A stretch of 64,000 nt of DNA from Flavobacterium sp. LC2016-23 (GTDB lineage: Bacteria; Bacteroidota; Bacteroidia; Flavobacteriales; Flavobacteriaceae): NCBI RefSeq assembly GCF_009674775.1, contig NZ_WKKE01000003.1, positions 124,001 to 188,000 on the forward strand. Reading direction: 5' to 3'. The translations under genes were made by a program, and so were the position numbers. This document shows, piece after piece, positions 17,940 to 26,033 of this stretch. Each line of letters starts with the position of its first letter. Position 1 is the stretch's first letter. Under the pieces are notes generated by a model. That model worked only from the letters and a program-made list of their open reading frames with translations. It ran no database searches and was not told the origin of the DNA.

Positions 17940-18104
17940 ATGACAAAACTAATTACCTTTATGACTGTGGCTTTATTCTCAATTGGTTTAACGGCTCAGG
18001 AAACAAAACCGGCAGCAAAAAAAGAAAAAGCTAAAAAGGAATCCTGTTGCACAAAAACAGATGCGGCAAAAAAAGACAAAAAAACGTGTTGTGTTAAAAA
18101 GTAA
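17940..18104 (+). CDS. Small exported Lys/Cys-rich peptide
   Basis: A 54-residue peptide: a signal sequence of about 19 residues (MTKLITFMTVALFSIGLTA), then a short mature part dominated by Lys, Ala, Glu and two CC pairs (ESCCTK and KTCCVKK). The CCTK word also appears in the Cys-rich protein at 7868. It has its own promoter and terminator, so it is a real transcription unit. The mature peptide could bind metal or be a small secreted or periplasmic factor; this is only a guess from composition. Confidence 0.65.
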   Translation: MTKLITFMTVALFSIGLTAQETKPAAKKEKAKKESCCTKTDAAKKDKKTCCVKK

Positions 18105-18121
18105 GATGACACCTATTCCAT

Positions 18122-18153
18122 AAAAAAAGACCTCAAATAATGAGGTCTTTTTT
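18122..18153 (+). terminator. Terminator of the Lys/Cys-rich peptide gene
   Basis: AAAAAAGACCTCA (18123-18135) pairs perfectly with TGAGGTCTTTTTT (18141-18153) around a 5-base loop. Confidence 0.93.
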
Positions 18154-18164
18154 GTTGGGTAAAG

Positions 18165-18263
18165 TTTTTTGCCACGAATTTCACGAATTTCCACAAATTC
18201 AAAATGCTTCTGCATTTTGTAAAAAAATAATTCGTGCAAATTCGTGAAATTCGTGGCAAAAAA
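18165..18263. repeat. Dispersed palindromic repeat (GCCACGAATTTCACGAATT family)
   Basis: Arms of 26 bases at 18165-18190 and 18238-18263 are perfect reverse complements. They begin TTTTTTGCCACGAATTTCAC. An inner perfect hairpin, CAAAATGC-TTCT-GCATTTTG, lies in the centre. Elements built on GCCACGAATT words recur in flavobacterial genomes as I recall. This copy sits between two convergent genes, directly against the end of the 18265 gene. Confidence 0.85.
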
Positions 18264-18264
18264 A

Positions 18265-18717
18265 CTATTTAATTCGAACACTCCATTCGAAATCCATTTC
18301 TGAAACCTGGATTCCTTTTTCATCTGTTCCGATCGATTTCATCCAGAAGGTTTGCCCCTCACCTGTCGCAATTGTTTTTTCAATGGCTTCGGCAATAAGA
18401 TGTCCGTCATTACAAACAAATGTAATTCTGCCCGTTGCTTTTTTGGTAAAGTTACCTTTATTGTTGGCCACCAGCATAGAGATTTTTTTTCCGCTTTCCT
18501 GAATTTGAGAAATTACCAAAGCTCCCGTTGTTAATTCGGCAGCCATTGCCTGAACCGCAAAATACATCGAATTAAAAGGATTCTGATTGATCCAACGGTG
18601 TTTTACACTTACGACACAACTGTCTTTATTGATCGCTTTTACGCGAACGCCGCAAATATATGCCGATGGTAATTTGAATAATACAAATTTGTTGAGTTTG
18701 GAAACTGAAATTGCCAT
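18265..18717 (-). CDS. DUF4442 hotdog-fold protein (thioesterase-like)
   Basis: A 150-residue protein starting MAISVSKLNKFVLFKLPSAYICGV; the frame runs 16 codons further upstream but the family begins here. It shows the DUF4442 build: 'WINQNPFNSMYFAVQAMAAELTTGALV' (the long helix of the hotdog fold) followed by strands 'MLVANNKGNFTKKATGRITFVCND'. Members resemble YiiD/PaaI-type acyl-CoA thioesterases. The active-site Asn/Asp of thioesterases cannot be assigned confidently. Monocistronic. Confidence 0.75.
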   Translation of the reverse strand: MAISVSKLNKFVLFKLPSAYICGVRVKAINKDSCVVSVKHRWINQNPFNSMYFAVQAMAAELTTGALVISQIQESGKKISMLVANNKGNFTKKATGRITFVCNDGHLIAEAIEKTIATGEGQTFWMKSIGTDEKGIQVSEMDFEWSVRIK

Positions 18718-18912
18718 GTGATTTATTTTTTTATGTAAAAATACAAAAAAACTATGCACGCACAATAAATTGTTTTTACTTTCCTAAGAGGCTAATAAAT
18801 TCAGGGCTTCACACTGATTTTCAGTCTTTATTCTTTAAGAGTTCAATTTTAACTTTATTAAAATTTTGTTAATATTTGGTACTATGCAAAACAAGATACT
18901 GTCTTTTGACCA

Positions 18913-18920
18913 TATATTTG
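18913..18920 (+). promoter_or_regulatory. -7 element of the DUF4870 gene
   Basis: TATATTTG (TAnnTTTG) lies 28 bases before the ATG at 18949. Confidence 0.6.
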
Positions 18921-18948
18921 CATAAGAAAATACTATATACTTTTAATC

Positions 18949-19428
18949 ATGGAAACCACAACACCACTCATCATGGAAACAACATCAGAAAAGAACACTG
19001 CAACGTTCACACATTTAAGTACATTAAGCCAGTATATCATTCCTTTTGGAAATTATATTTTTCCAATTTTAATCTGGACGAGTTATAAAGACAAATCAGA
19101 ATTTGTAAATCACCATGGAAAACAAACCCTTAATTTTCAATTGAGTTTATTGCTTTACACTTTGGTTCTGGCTTTGATTGCGATCCCGATTTTTATAATC
19201 GTGTTTTTTCAAAACCTGCCAATGGAAGCTGTTTTTAACGACGAAGATTTCGTAATTAGAAATTTTCATTTTGATGGAAACATTGGATTAATCAGTATTG
19301 GAGCAACAGCCGTTTTGCTTTTTGGACTGTTAAAAATAGTAGAATTCTTTTTAGTGATTTACGCTTCTATAAAAACATCAAACGGAGAATATTACAAATA
19401 TCCAATGACGATTCCTTTTATAAAGTAA
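18949..19428 (+). CDS. DUF4870 domain-containing membrane protein
   Basis: A 159-residue protein with a polar N-terminus and about three or four membrane segments. The DUF4870 signature is seen in 'LSQYIIPFGNYIFPILIW' followed by 'VNHHGKQTLNFQLSLLLY', and 'FLVIYASIKTSNGEYYKYPMTIPFI' at the end. In Bacteroidota these proteins are often next to PadR/PspC genes, as here, which hints at an envelope-stress role. Function unknown. Confidence 0.85.
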   Translation: METTTPLIMETTSEKNTATFTHLSTLSQYIIPFGNYIFPILIWTSYKDKSEFVNHHGKQTLNFQLSLLLYTLVLALIAIPIFIIVFFQNLPMEAVFNDEDFVIRNFHFDGNIGLISIGATAVLLFGLLKIVEFFLVIYASIKTSNGEYYKYPMTIPFIK

Positions 19429-19556
19429 TTCGCAAAAGATTAAAAGTTATACGATATACGAACGCATTCCAAAAGAATAAATTCGAAATCAATCATCAAT
19501 CAATCATCATCAATCAAAAAACGAATTGTTCAATCTAAAAAAAACAAAATGAAATT

Positions 19557-19889
19557 ATGAACATTGAAAACACAAAAGCACAGATGCGCAAAGGTGTTCT
19601 TGAGTTTTGTATCTTATCTGTACTAAAAGAAAAAGATGCATACACATCAGAAATATTAGACACTTTAAAAAACGCAAAATTACTCGTTGTTGAGGGAACA
19701 GTTTACCCTCTTTTAACCAGATTGAAAAACGACGGTTTGCTCAATTATCGATGGGAAGAATCGACTTCAGGGCCACCACGAAAATATTATGGATTAACCG
19801 AAATAGGACAAACATTTTTAAACGAACTTAGCGGAACCTGGACAGAATTGTCTGATGCCGTAAAACTAATCACCAATCAAAATCAATAA
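19557..19889 (+). CDS. PadR-family transcriptional regulator
   Basis: A 110-residue winged-helix protein: 'MRKGVLEFCILSVLKEKDAYTSEILDTLK', 'VVEGTVYPLLTRLKNDGLLNYRW', 'GPPRKYYGLTEIG' are the standard PadR blocks (N-terminal short type). It is followed after 2 bases by the PspC gene and after that by a GIN-domain gene, so it heads an operon and probably represses it. The ligand is unknown. Confidence 0.92.
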   Translation: MNIENTKAQMRKGVLEFCILSVLKEKDAYTSEILDTLKNAKLLVVEGTVYPLLTRLKNDGLLNYRWEESTSGPPRKYYGLTEIGQTFLNELSGTWTELSDAVKLITNQNQ

Positions 19890-19891
19890 TC

Positions 19892-21613
19892 ATGAACAAA
19901 ACAGTAAATATAAACTTGGGAGGTATGTCTTTTCACATCGATGAAGACGCATATTTGAAACTAACTCGTTATTTTGACGCTATAAAACGATCATTAAACA
20001 ATTCGTCTGGTCAGGATGAAATTATTAAAGATATCGAAATGCGTTTTTCTGAATTATTAACAGAAAAACAAAAAAGCGAAAAACATGTTGTGGGACTGAA
20101 AGATATTGACGAGGTGATCGCTGTTATGGGACAGCCTGAAGATTACATTATTGAAGACGAAGAAAAATCAAATCAGTCCTTTAATGATTACGGTAGCAGA
20201 AAACATAAAAAATTATACCGTGATAAAGAAAAAGGTATGATCGGTGGTGTAGCGACCGGTTTAGGACATTATTTTGGAATTGACGCTGTCTGGATAAAAA
20301 TCATTTTCCTGATATTTGTTTTTGCAGGTTTCGGAACTGGAATTTTAGCTTATTTCGTACTTTGGGTTGTAACTCCGGAAGCAGTTACAACCTCTGAAAA
20401 ACTCGAAATGACGGGGGAGCCGGTAACCATTTCGAACATTGAAAAAAAAGTACGTGAGGAAATCGAATCCTTGTCTGATAAATTCAAAAACGCAGATTAC
20501 GATGCAATGGGAAACCAGGTAAAGTCAGGAGCTGAGAGAATAAGTAGTTCATTTGGAGACTTTATAATGACGGTTTTTAAAATCTTCGCAAAGTTTTTAG
20601 GCATCATCCTAATCATGTCAGGAATTAGCGTTCTGATCATGTTATTGATTGGAGTATTTACTTTAGGAACCAATGTTTTTGTTGATTTTCCTTGGCAGAA
20701 CTTTGTAGAAGCCGGAAACTTTACCGATTATCCGATCTGGTCATTTGGTCTATTAATGTTCTTTGCCGTTGGAATTCCGTTTTTCTTTTTAACACTTTTG
20801 GGTTTCAAATTGTTATCTCCAAACTTAAAATCTATCGGGAATATTACCAAATATACTTTGTTAGCCATCTGGATTATAGCCGTTGCGATTGCCATCAGCA
20901 TCGGAATCAAACAGGCTACTGAAATCTCCTACGATAATAAAACCGTAGAGAAAAAAGCAATCAATATTACTCCAAAAGATACTTTGTTCATCAAATTCAA
21001 ATACAATGACTATTACGCAAAAGATTTGAATCACTACAGGGAATTTGAATTCGTACAGGATTCGGCCAACAATCAGTTATTATATTCCAATGATGTTCGT
21101 CTCCATGTTTTACACACTGATGAAGCCACACCTTTCATTCAAATAGAGAAAAGTGCAAGAGGAAATTCGTTTATCTCTGCCAAACAAAGAGCAGAAAAAA
21201 TCAATTATAAGTATCAAATTAAAGGAAATCATTTAATTTTGGATAATTATTTTCTTACAGATGTAAAAAACAAGTTCAGAGGTCAGGAAGTAGATGTGTT
21301 TTTATACCTTCCTGAAGGACAATTATTCAAACCGGATGCCTCTGTACAGGATTATGATGACTCAGAAGATGATTTCTTTAACCTGCACTTTAGCGGTAAT
21401 TACAACTATAAAGTAGAAGGATCAAAAATCAAATGTCTGAACTGTCCGTCAGATGAAAATGACTATAATGATGTAGACGAAGAAACTGATGTTGACAACG
21501 ATACTATAAACGAAGTTTCCGTGAAAATTAATGGAAAAGAAGTTTTAAACGGAAAAAAAACAACAGGAAAGCTAACCACTGATAAAAACGGAGTTATAAT
21601 CAAAATTAACTAA
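19892..21613 (+). CDS. PspC-domain membrane protein
   Basis: A 573-residue protein. The N-terminal 100 residues are a soluble helical region ('DAIKRSLNNSSGQDEIIKDIEMRFSELL'), followed by the PspC domain at about 108-170 ('LYRDKEKGMIGGVATGLGHYFGIDAVWIKIIFLIFV', ending 'VLWVVTPEA'). Three further hydrophobic segments occur about residues 225-340. The C-terminal 200 residues are extracytoplasmic and acidic (DDSEDDFF, DENDYNDVDEETDVDND), resembling an adhesin/GIN-like beta solenoid. PspC domains mark phage-shock/envelope-stress systems. Confidence 0.88.
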   Translation: MNKTVNINLGGMSFHIDEDAYLKLTRYFDAIKRSLNNSSGQDEIIKDIEMRFSELLTEKQKSEKHVVGLKDIDEVIAVMGQPEDYIIEDEEKSNQSFNDYGSRKHKKLYRDKEKGMIGGVATGLGHYFGIDAVWIKIIFLIFVFAGFGTGILAYFVLWVVTPEAVTTSEKLEMTGEPVTISNIEKKVREEIESLSDKFKNADYDAMGNQVKSGAERISSSFGDFIMTVFKIFAKFLGIILIMSGISVLIMLLIGVFTLGTNVFVDFPWQNFVEAGNFTDYPIWSFGLLMFFAVGIPFFFLTLLGFKLLSPNLKSIGNITKYTLLAIWIIAVAIAISIGIKQATEISYDNKTVEKKAINITPKDTLFIKFKYNDYYAKDLNHYREFEFVQDSANNQLLYSNDVRLHVLHTDEATPFIQIEKSARGNSFISAKQRAEKINYKYQIKGNHLILDNYFLTDVKNKFRGQEVDVFLYLPEGQLFKPDASVQDYDDSEDDFFNLHFSGNYNYKVEGSKIKCLNCPSDENDYNDVDEETDVDNDTINEVSVKINGKEVLNGKKTTGKLTTDKNGVIIKIN

Positions 21614-21616
21614 GCC

Positions 21617-22351
21617 ATGATAAAAATAATCATTCACATTACAAAATTCGTTGTTGCGACCATTACCGCGCTATTGTTTGCTTCTTGTAACTTTAACGTA
21701 AACTCAATTCAAGGAAGCGGAAATGTTACTACCGAAAAAAGAATTGTTCAGGGAGATTTTACCAAAATATCCGTAAGCAACGCAATTGATTTAGTGATCG
21801 AACAGGCTGATGCCACTGAAATTGTTGTGGAAGCTGATGATAATTTACAAAAAGAAATCACTACAAAAGTCGAAAACGGTACTTTGATCATCAAATGCAA
21901 ATACAGTTCTTTTAGAGATATCACGAAGAAAAAAGTAACGGTAAAGATGCCTAAAATTGACAAAATAGAGGCTTCAAGCGCTTCTTCTGTCGTAAGCACA
22001 GGCATTATTGAAGGTGTAGATATAGATCTGGAAACTTCAAGCGCTGCGACCATGGATGTTAAGTTAGAATCTGACAATATTACGGTCGATACCGGAAGCG
22101 GAAGTTCGGTACATGTGGAAGGAAAAGCTTTAAAAATTTCGACTTCAGCCTCAAGCGGATCTACTATAAGTGCCAATAAATTATTCGCTAACGATGTTAC
22201 AGCGGAAGCTTCAAGCGGAGGACATGTAAGTGTTCATCCAATTGTAAGCCTGAAAGCGGAAGCCAGCAGCGGGGGAAGCATTAATTATGACAGTACGCCA
22301 AAAACAATTGAGAAAACTTCAAATTCAGGAGGAAGTATCAGCCAGGGGTAA
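21617..22351 (+). CDS. GIN (DUF2807) domain lipoprotein
   Basis: A 244-residue exported protein with lipobox LLFASC (Cys near residue 23). The rest is a DUF2807 'head GIN' beta-solenoid: 'FNVNSIQGSGNVTTEKRIVQGDFTKISVSNAIDLVIEQ' followed by many short Ser/Gly-rich repeats ('EASSASSVVS', 'TGSGSSVHVEG', 'EASSGGHVSV', 'EASSGGSINY'). It follows the PspC gene by 3 bases in the PadR operon. In Bacteroidota this domain is a cell-surface or periplasmic protein of unknown role. Confidence 0.9.
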   Translation: MIKIIIHITKFVVATITALLFASCNFNVNSIQGSGNVTTEKRIVQGDFTKISVSNAIDLVIEQADATEIVVEADDNLQKEITTKVENGTLIIKCKYSSFRDITKKKVTVKMPKIDKIEASSASSVVSTGIIEGVDIDLETSSAATMDVKLESDNITVDTGSGSSVHVEGKALKISTSASSGSTISANKLFANDVTAEASSGGHVSVHPIVSLKAEASSGGSINYDSTPKTIEKTSNSGGSISQG

Positions 22352-22373
22352 ACGATATTTATCTGTTAAATAT

Positions 22374-22408
22374 AAAAAAATCATTCATCGAAAGTGGATG
22401 ATTTTTTT
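22374..22408 (+). terminator. Terminator of the PadR-PspC-GIN operon
   Basis: A hairpin of AAAAAAATCATTCATC against GTGGATGATTTTTTT (one G-U and a bulge) closes the operon 20 bases after the GIN gene. Confidence 0.8.
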
Positions 22409-22415
22409 ATATTTG
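22408..22415 (+). promoter_or_regulatory. -7 element of the second GIN-domain gene
   Basis: TATATTTG overlaps the end of the preceding terminator and lies 21 bases before the ATG at 22437, giving this gene its own promoter. Confidence 0.6.
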
Positions 22416-22436
22416 TGAAAATCAAATCCAGCATTA

Positions 22437-23270
22437 ATGAAAAAAAATACAGCCCTACTCCTATTATTACTGATTACAACATTTACTTACGCCCAAAGGC
22501 GGGAAAAAATAAAAGGATCTAAAATCGTTACCACTTCTATTAAAGAAGTCGGAGAATTTGACGGTATTGAAGCCGACGATAATTTAGAAGTTTATTTAGA
22601 AAGAGGAGAAAAAAACGAAATCAAAATTGAAGCCGACGACAATCTTCACGATATTATCGGAATGGACCTCAGAGAACGTACACTTCGTTTGTATACCTCA
22701 AAAGAAAGCTCCATTTTTAAAAAACTGATTGTGCGTGTGACTTATACCAAATCATTGAAGAGCGTAATTGCTAAAAATGAAGCGGCTATTTATGCCATTC
22801 AGGAAATTCAGCTGGACGACATTACATTCAACAGCTTTGATTATTCCAAATTATTTTTGAATGTAAATTCGAAAAAATTCTCTCTGATTGCTGATGACAA
22901 ATCAAAAACGGAATTAAACGTAAAAGCAGAAGATGCCAACTTACAATTAAGCAAAAGCGCTTCTGTCAAAACATTGGTTTCTGCCATAAAATTCAAATGT
23001 GATTTGTATCAGAAAGCGGCAGCCACTATTGAAGGTATTGCTGAAAAAGCGACCATTCGTTTAGATAACAATTCGGTTTTTACCGGAACAAAATTTACTT
23101 TAAAAGATTCCAATGTTACGGTTGAAAACTATGCGACAGCCAGTATTTTGGCAGAAACGACCATTTCGATAGCGGTTAGTGACAAAGCAGAGCTTTCCCT
23201 TTTTGGAAATCCGGCAATACAACTTACCCGTTTTTCTGAAGAAGCGAAGCTGATTAAGAAGATCAAGTAA
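22437..23270 (+). CDS. GIN (DUF2807) domain exported protein
   Basis: A 277-residue protein with a signal peptide ending near 'TYAQR'. The DUF2807 pattern is 'EVGEFDGIEADDNLEVYLERGEKNEIKIEADDNLHDII' with further short beta repeats ('ITFNSFDYSKLFLNVNS', 'ASVKTLVSAIKF'). It is related in build to the 21617 gene but lacks the lipobox and the Ser/Gly-rich repeats. It probably arose by duplication and keeps its own promoter. Confidence 0.85.
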   Translation: MKKNTALLLLLLITTFTYAQRREKIKGSKIVTTSIKEVGEFDGIEADDNLEVYLERGEKNEIKIEADDNLHDIIGMDLRERTLRLYTSKESSIFKKLIVRVTYTKSLKSVIAKNEAAIYAIQEIQLDDITFNSFDYSKLFLNVNSKKFSLIADDKSKTELNVKAEDANLQLSKSASVKTLVSAIKFKCDLYQKAAATIEGIAEKATIRLDNNSVFTGTKFTLKDSNVTVENYATASILAETTISIAVSDKAELSLFGNPAIQLTRFSEEAKLIKKIK

Positions 23271-23276
23271 AATTTT

Positions 23277-23431
23277 AGTCTCAGTCGCAGTTTCCAGTCG
23301 CAGTGGCAGTCTAGAACTTCATAAATAAAAAAGTCCCAATCGTAAACTGATTGGGACTTTCTTTTATTGCATAGTTTTGTTCAAACCAGAACAAAAACTG
23401 AAAACTGAGACTGCAAACTGAAACTGCGACT
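23277..23431. repeat. Dispersed palindromic repeat (AGTCTCAGTCGCAG family) enclosing a terminator
   Basis: The left arm begins AGTCTCAGTCGCAGTTTC at 23277, and a near-complementary right arm (ACTGAGACTGCAAACTGAAA, to about 23431) ends the element. In the centre a perfect 12-bp stem, AAAGTCCCAATC (23330-23341) / GATTGGGACTTT (23349-23360), is a terminator for both convergent neighbours (the GIN gene and trxB). The same family appears at 1847 and 2766. Confidence 0.75.
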
Positions 23432-23433
23432 CT

Positions 23434-24381
23434 TTACTCCTTCGCTGCCAAATATCTTTCAGCATCCAAAGCTGCCATACAACCTGTACCCGCAGCTGTA
23501 ATCGCCTGGCGGTATACGTGATCTGCAGCATCACCTGCTACAAAAACACCGGCAATATTGGTATTGGAAGTTCCCGGAGTATTGATAATATAACCGGTTT
23601 CATCTAAATTCAGATACTCTTTAAAAATATCTGTATTTGGTTTATGCCCAATCGCTACGAAAAATCCTGTTGCCGGAATCTCTACGACTTCAGCAGTAGT
23701 TTTGTTTAAGGCTTTTATAGCGTGTACCACATTTCCATCCCCTAGTACTTCAACAGTATCGTGATTCAGTAAAATTTCGATATTTTCGGTTTTGCGAACA
23801 CGTTCTTCCATGATTTTAGAAGCTCTGAATTTTTCACTTCTCACCAACATGGTTACTTTTTTACAAAGTTTAGATAAGTAGTGCGCTTCTTCACAAGCAG
23901 AATCACCCGCACCCACAATTACAACTTCCTGATTGCGGTAGAAAAATCCGTCACAAACGGCACAGGCAGAAACTCCGCCGCCCATTTGCAAATAATGCTG
24001 TTCGGATGGCAACCCTAAATATTTAGCCGAAGCACCTGTAGAAATAATTACCGTTTCACAGTGCAATTCAATTGAATCGTTAATCCATACTTTATGAATG
24101 TCTCCTGAAAAATCAACTTTAGTAGCCCAGCCATCACGAATATCAGAGCCGAAACGTTTTGCTTGTTCCTGCAGCTGAATCATCATTTCAGGTCCTGTAA
24201 CTCCATCAACATAACCCGGGAAATTCTCCACTTCATTTGTTGTAGTCAACTGACCACCCGGCTGCATTCCCTGGTACAAAACTGGATTCATATTAGCTCT
24301 GGCAGCATAAATAGCAGCGGTATATCCCGCAGGACCAGAACCTATAATTAGGCATTTAATTTTTTCGATAGTATCTGACAT
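23434..24381 (-). CDS. trxB: Thioredoxin-disulfide reductase
   Basis: A 315-residue flavoenzyme that uses NADPH to reduce thioredoxin in the cytosol. FAD-binding GSGPAGYTAAIYAARA (about 13-28) and GGQLTTT are present. The redox-active CAVC is in 'GVSACAVCDGFFYR' (about residue 138). The NADPH motif is GAGDSACEEA, and the C-terminal FAD block is 'GVFVAGDAADHVYRQAITAAGTGCMAALDAERYL'. Length is typical. It is the last chromosomal gene before the integrated element. Confidence 0.95.
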   Translation of the reverse strand: MSDTIEKIKCLIIGSGPAGYTAAIYAARANMNPVLYQGMQPGGQLTTTNEVENFPGYVDGVTGPEMMIQLQEQAKRFGSDIRDGWATKVDFSGDIHKVWINDSIELHCETVIISTGASAKYLGLPSEQHYLQMGGGVSACAVCDGFFYRNQEVVIVGAGDSACEEAHYLSKLCKKVTMLVRSEKFRASKIMEERVRKTENIEILLNHDTVEVLGDGNVVHAIKALNKTTAEVVEIPATGFFVAIGHKPNTDIFKEYLNLDETGYIINTPGTSNTNIAGVFVAGDAADHVYRQAITAAGTGCMAALDAERYLAAKE

Positions 24382-24407
24382 AATATGATTGTGTTAAATT
24401 GATGGTG

Positions 24408-24415
24408 CAAAAGTA
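24408..24415 (-). promoter_or_regulatory. -7 element of trxB
   Basis: Reads TACTTTTG on the minus strand (TAnnTTTG), 27 bases upstream of the trxB ATG. Confidence 0.55.
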
Positions 24416-24494
24416 AGTCTTTATTGTCGGATTTAAGAAGCCTGATAATCAGTTTTTGTTATTCTAAAATAGAGAAAATAAAACAGATATAACT

Positions 24495-24528
24495 AAAAAA
24501 TCCTTTCTGCAGATACAGAAAGGATTTT
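24495..24528 (-). terminator. Terminator downstream of the tRNA-Pro 3' end
   Basis: AAAATCCTTTCTG (24497-24509) and CAGAAAGGATTTT (24516-24528) form a 13-bp stem. The T-run is better on the minus strand (TTTTTT), so it ends a minus-strand transcript arriving from the tRNA side. Confidence 0.85.
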
Positions 24529-24530
24529 CG

Positions 24531-24553
24531 TCGGGGTGGCAGGACGACCTGCC
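24531..24553 (-). other. Truncated tRNA-Pro 3' end: probable attachment site (attL or attR)
   Basis: On the minus strand 24544-24531 reads TCCTGCCACCCCGA. This equals the 3' half of a tRNA-Pro T-stem, the 3' strand of the CACCCCG acceptor and discriminator A. Upstream (plus-strand 24545-24553) only a short palindromic GGCAGG-ACGA-CCTGCC is present, which mimics a T-arm with a 4-base loop; the rest of the tRNA is absent. A terminator follows the tRNA end as expected. Elements that insert at tRNA 3' ends leave exactly such a fragment at one junction. The tRNA identity is from memory of Bacteroidota sequences. Confidence 0.65.
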
Positions 24554-24855
24554 TATTCCTTAATTCGTTGATTTTATTGGTGTTTTCAAGTCTTATTCCA
24601 AAAAGGGTAGCCGAATAGGTCTCATATTTAATGAGTTACCTTGGAGCCCTCTGTAGCCTTGATCAATTTAATAGCAATCAGTCAATGTACTTTAATAAAT
24701 GTAAATGTATTAAAATTATTGTTCAGCAGCAAATTTACACCTCTTTGTAATAGATATATTTGTGTTTCCAATCCATTTCTGTGCACCTTAAAATACAAAA
24801 CTCGAACCATTTGCTCGAAAATTTGAGGCTTTTGAGCTAAAAAGTAATAAAGGTT

Positions 24856-25626
24856 CTAGACCTGATTATCAACTTCCGTAGCTAATTCAATAATTTTGTG
24901 GATTAAGAAAGCTTCAACCAACGAAAGTGCGTAGTCCCGATCGATGGGTAACATATCTGGCTTTATAACTTCCTCAATATATTGTTCAGGATTCCATAAT
25001 TTTCGTACTAATTCAGGATGTGTATGTTCAATACTTTGCAGTGTATCCTCGAATTTCCAATTTGCTACTTTAATGAATTCATTGTGATCTTTTTCGGCCA
25101 ATGGCAGGGTAGTAATTTTAATTGTAGATTTATTTTCCATGGGGTTAATTTTTTGTTTTTCAATTGATGGTTTCTCTCTTTTAGTCAGACGGTAGTCGTA
25201 ACCACCACTTTGGTGGCCATCTACATCTGCAAAAACCGCTTTAAAAATGTCCAGTTTAAACTCGTCATCAAATAAGAAACCTTTCTCGTTTTCCTCGCCC
25301 GAGATATACATATCCCATTCTTCGATGCTGATTTTATGCATGTTATCGAACAACAATTTTGATAATTCCAGTCCCTCTGGATTTGCTTTCAGAAGCATAG
25401 TCCATTTTTCACATCCTCCCAGCTTGGCAATTATATGCTGTGCATTCATCAGTGTGAAATGGTTTTCATCGATTTCGAAGTCAGTGACCAGCGCGTCAAC
25501 ATCGAAAAATTTTGGCGAATACTCAAAGAGGTTGTCGCCTAACGAAGAATCGAAATAAGGTTTTTGTGTTTTAAAATCTTTGTGCAGATTTTTTGCCTGA
25601 AGTTTGAAGTACTCAATAGTTTTCAT
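24856..25626 (-). CDS. Hypothetical protein, 256 aa
   Basis: A soluble protein starting MKTIEYFKLQAKNLHKDFKT; seven further codons upstream are less likely. The first 115 residues look like a recurring Bacteroidota domain ('FDVDALVTDFEIDENHFTLMNAQHIIAKLGGCEKWTMLLKA', 'LSKLLFDNMHKISIEEWDMYI'). The last 90 residues are a helical, acidic tail. I do not recognise a named family. It is the first gene inside the element and points to the junction. Confidence 0.6.
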   Translation of the reverse strand: MKTIEYFKLQAKNLHKDFKTQKPYFDSSLGDNLFEYSPKFFDVDALVTDFEIDENHFTLMNAQHIIAKLGGCEKWTMLLKANPEGLELSKLLFDNMHKISIEEWDMYISGEENEKGFLFDDEFKLDIFKAVFADVDGHQSGGYDYRLTKREKPSIEKQKINPMENKSTIKITTLPLAEKDHNEFIKVANWKFEDTLQSIEHTHPELVRKLWNPEQYIEEVIKPDMLPIDRDYALSLVEAFLIHKIIELATEVDNQV

Positions 25627-26033
25627 AATACATTCCTTTAGTACCAACTTAATTATCCTGGATGTTTGCGTTCGTAATCTTTATTTGGATAATAAGCAGG
25701 TAGGTTAGCATTATTAAACTATTGGCTGATGAAATCTTTGCACGAACGAGCAAGCTTGCCAATAAGCATACGCAATTTTAGGAATAAAATTTTAATCCAC
25801 CAAATTTATTGTACAGATTTAGCATACGAATGATTAAGTATATCTTTGTATTTCAGTATTATACTAGATGTAGGTGGATATTTTGCAATAGGAATTAAAA
25901 GTGCTAATCTGCTTTCCTAAATTAATCATTGCGTATAATTGTTTTGCGGCAAGACTAAGTTAATCAGGTAGTAATACTTATTGTCCAAGTGGAATTAAAA
26001 CGTAATTTTATACGTCACCAATAACCAAATCTT
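25627..26033. other. Gene-free stretch of 407 bases
   Basis: AT-rich DNA between divergent genes. On the minus strand about 25661-25723 a stop-free fragment reads like a protein tail ('LPAYYPNKDYERKHPG' then stop), with a stop just upstream, so it may be the remnant of a lost gene. No promoter with both elements was found. Confidence 0.4.

Noticed and set aside
25661..25723. Minus-strand fragment ending LPAYYPNKDYERKHPG
   Set aside because: It has a stop just upstream and no start, so at most it is a gene remnant; not listed as a gene.
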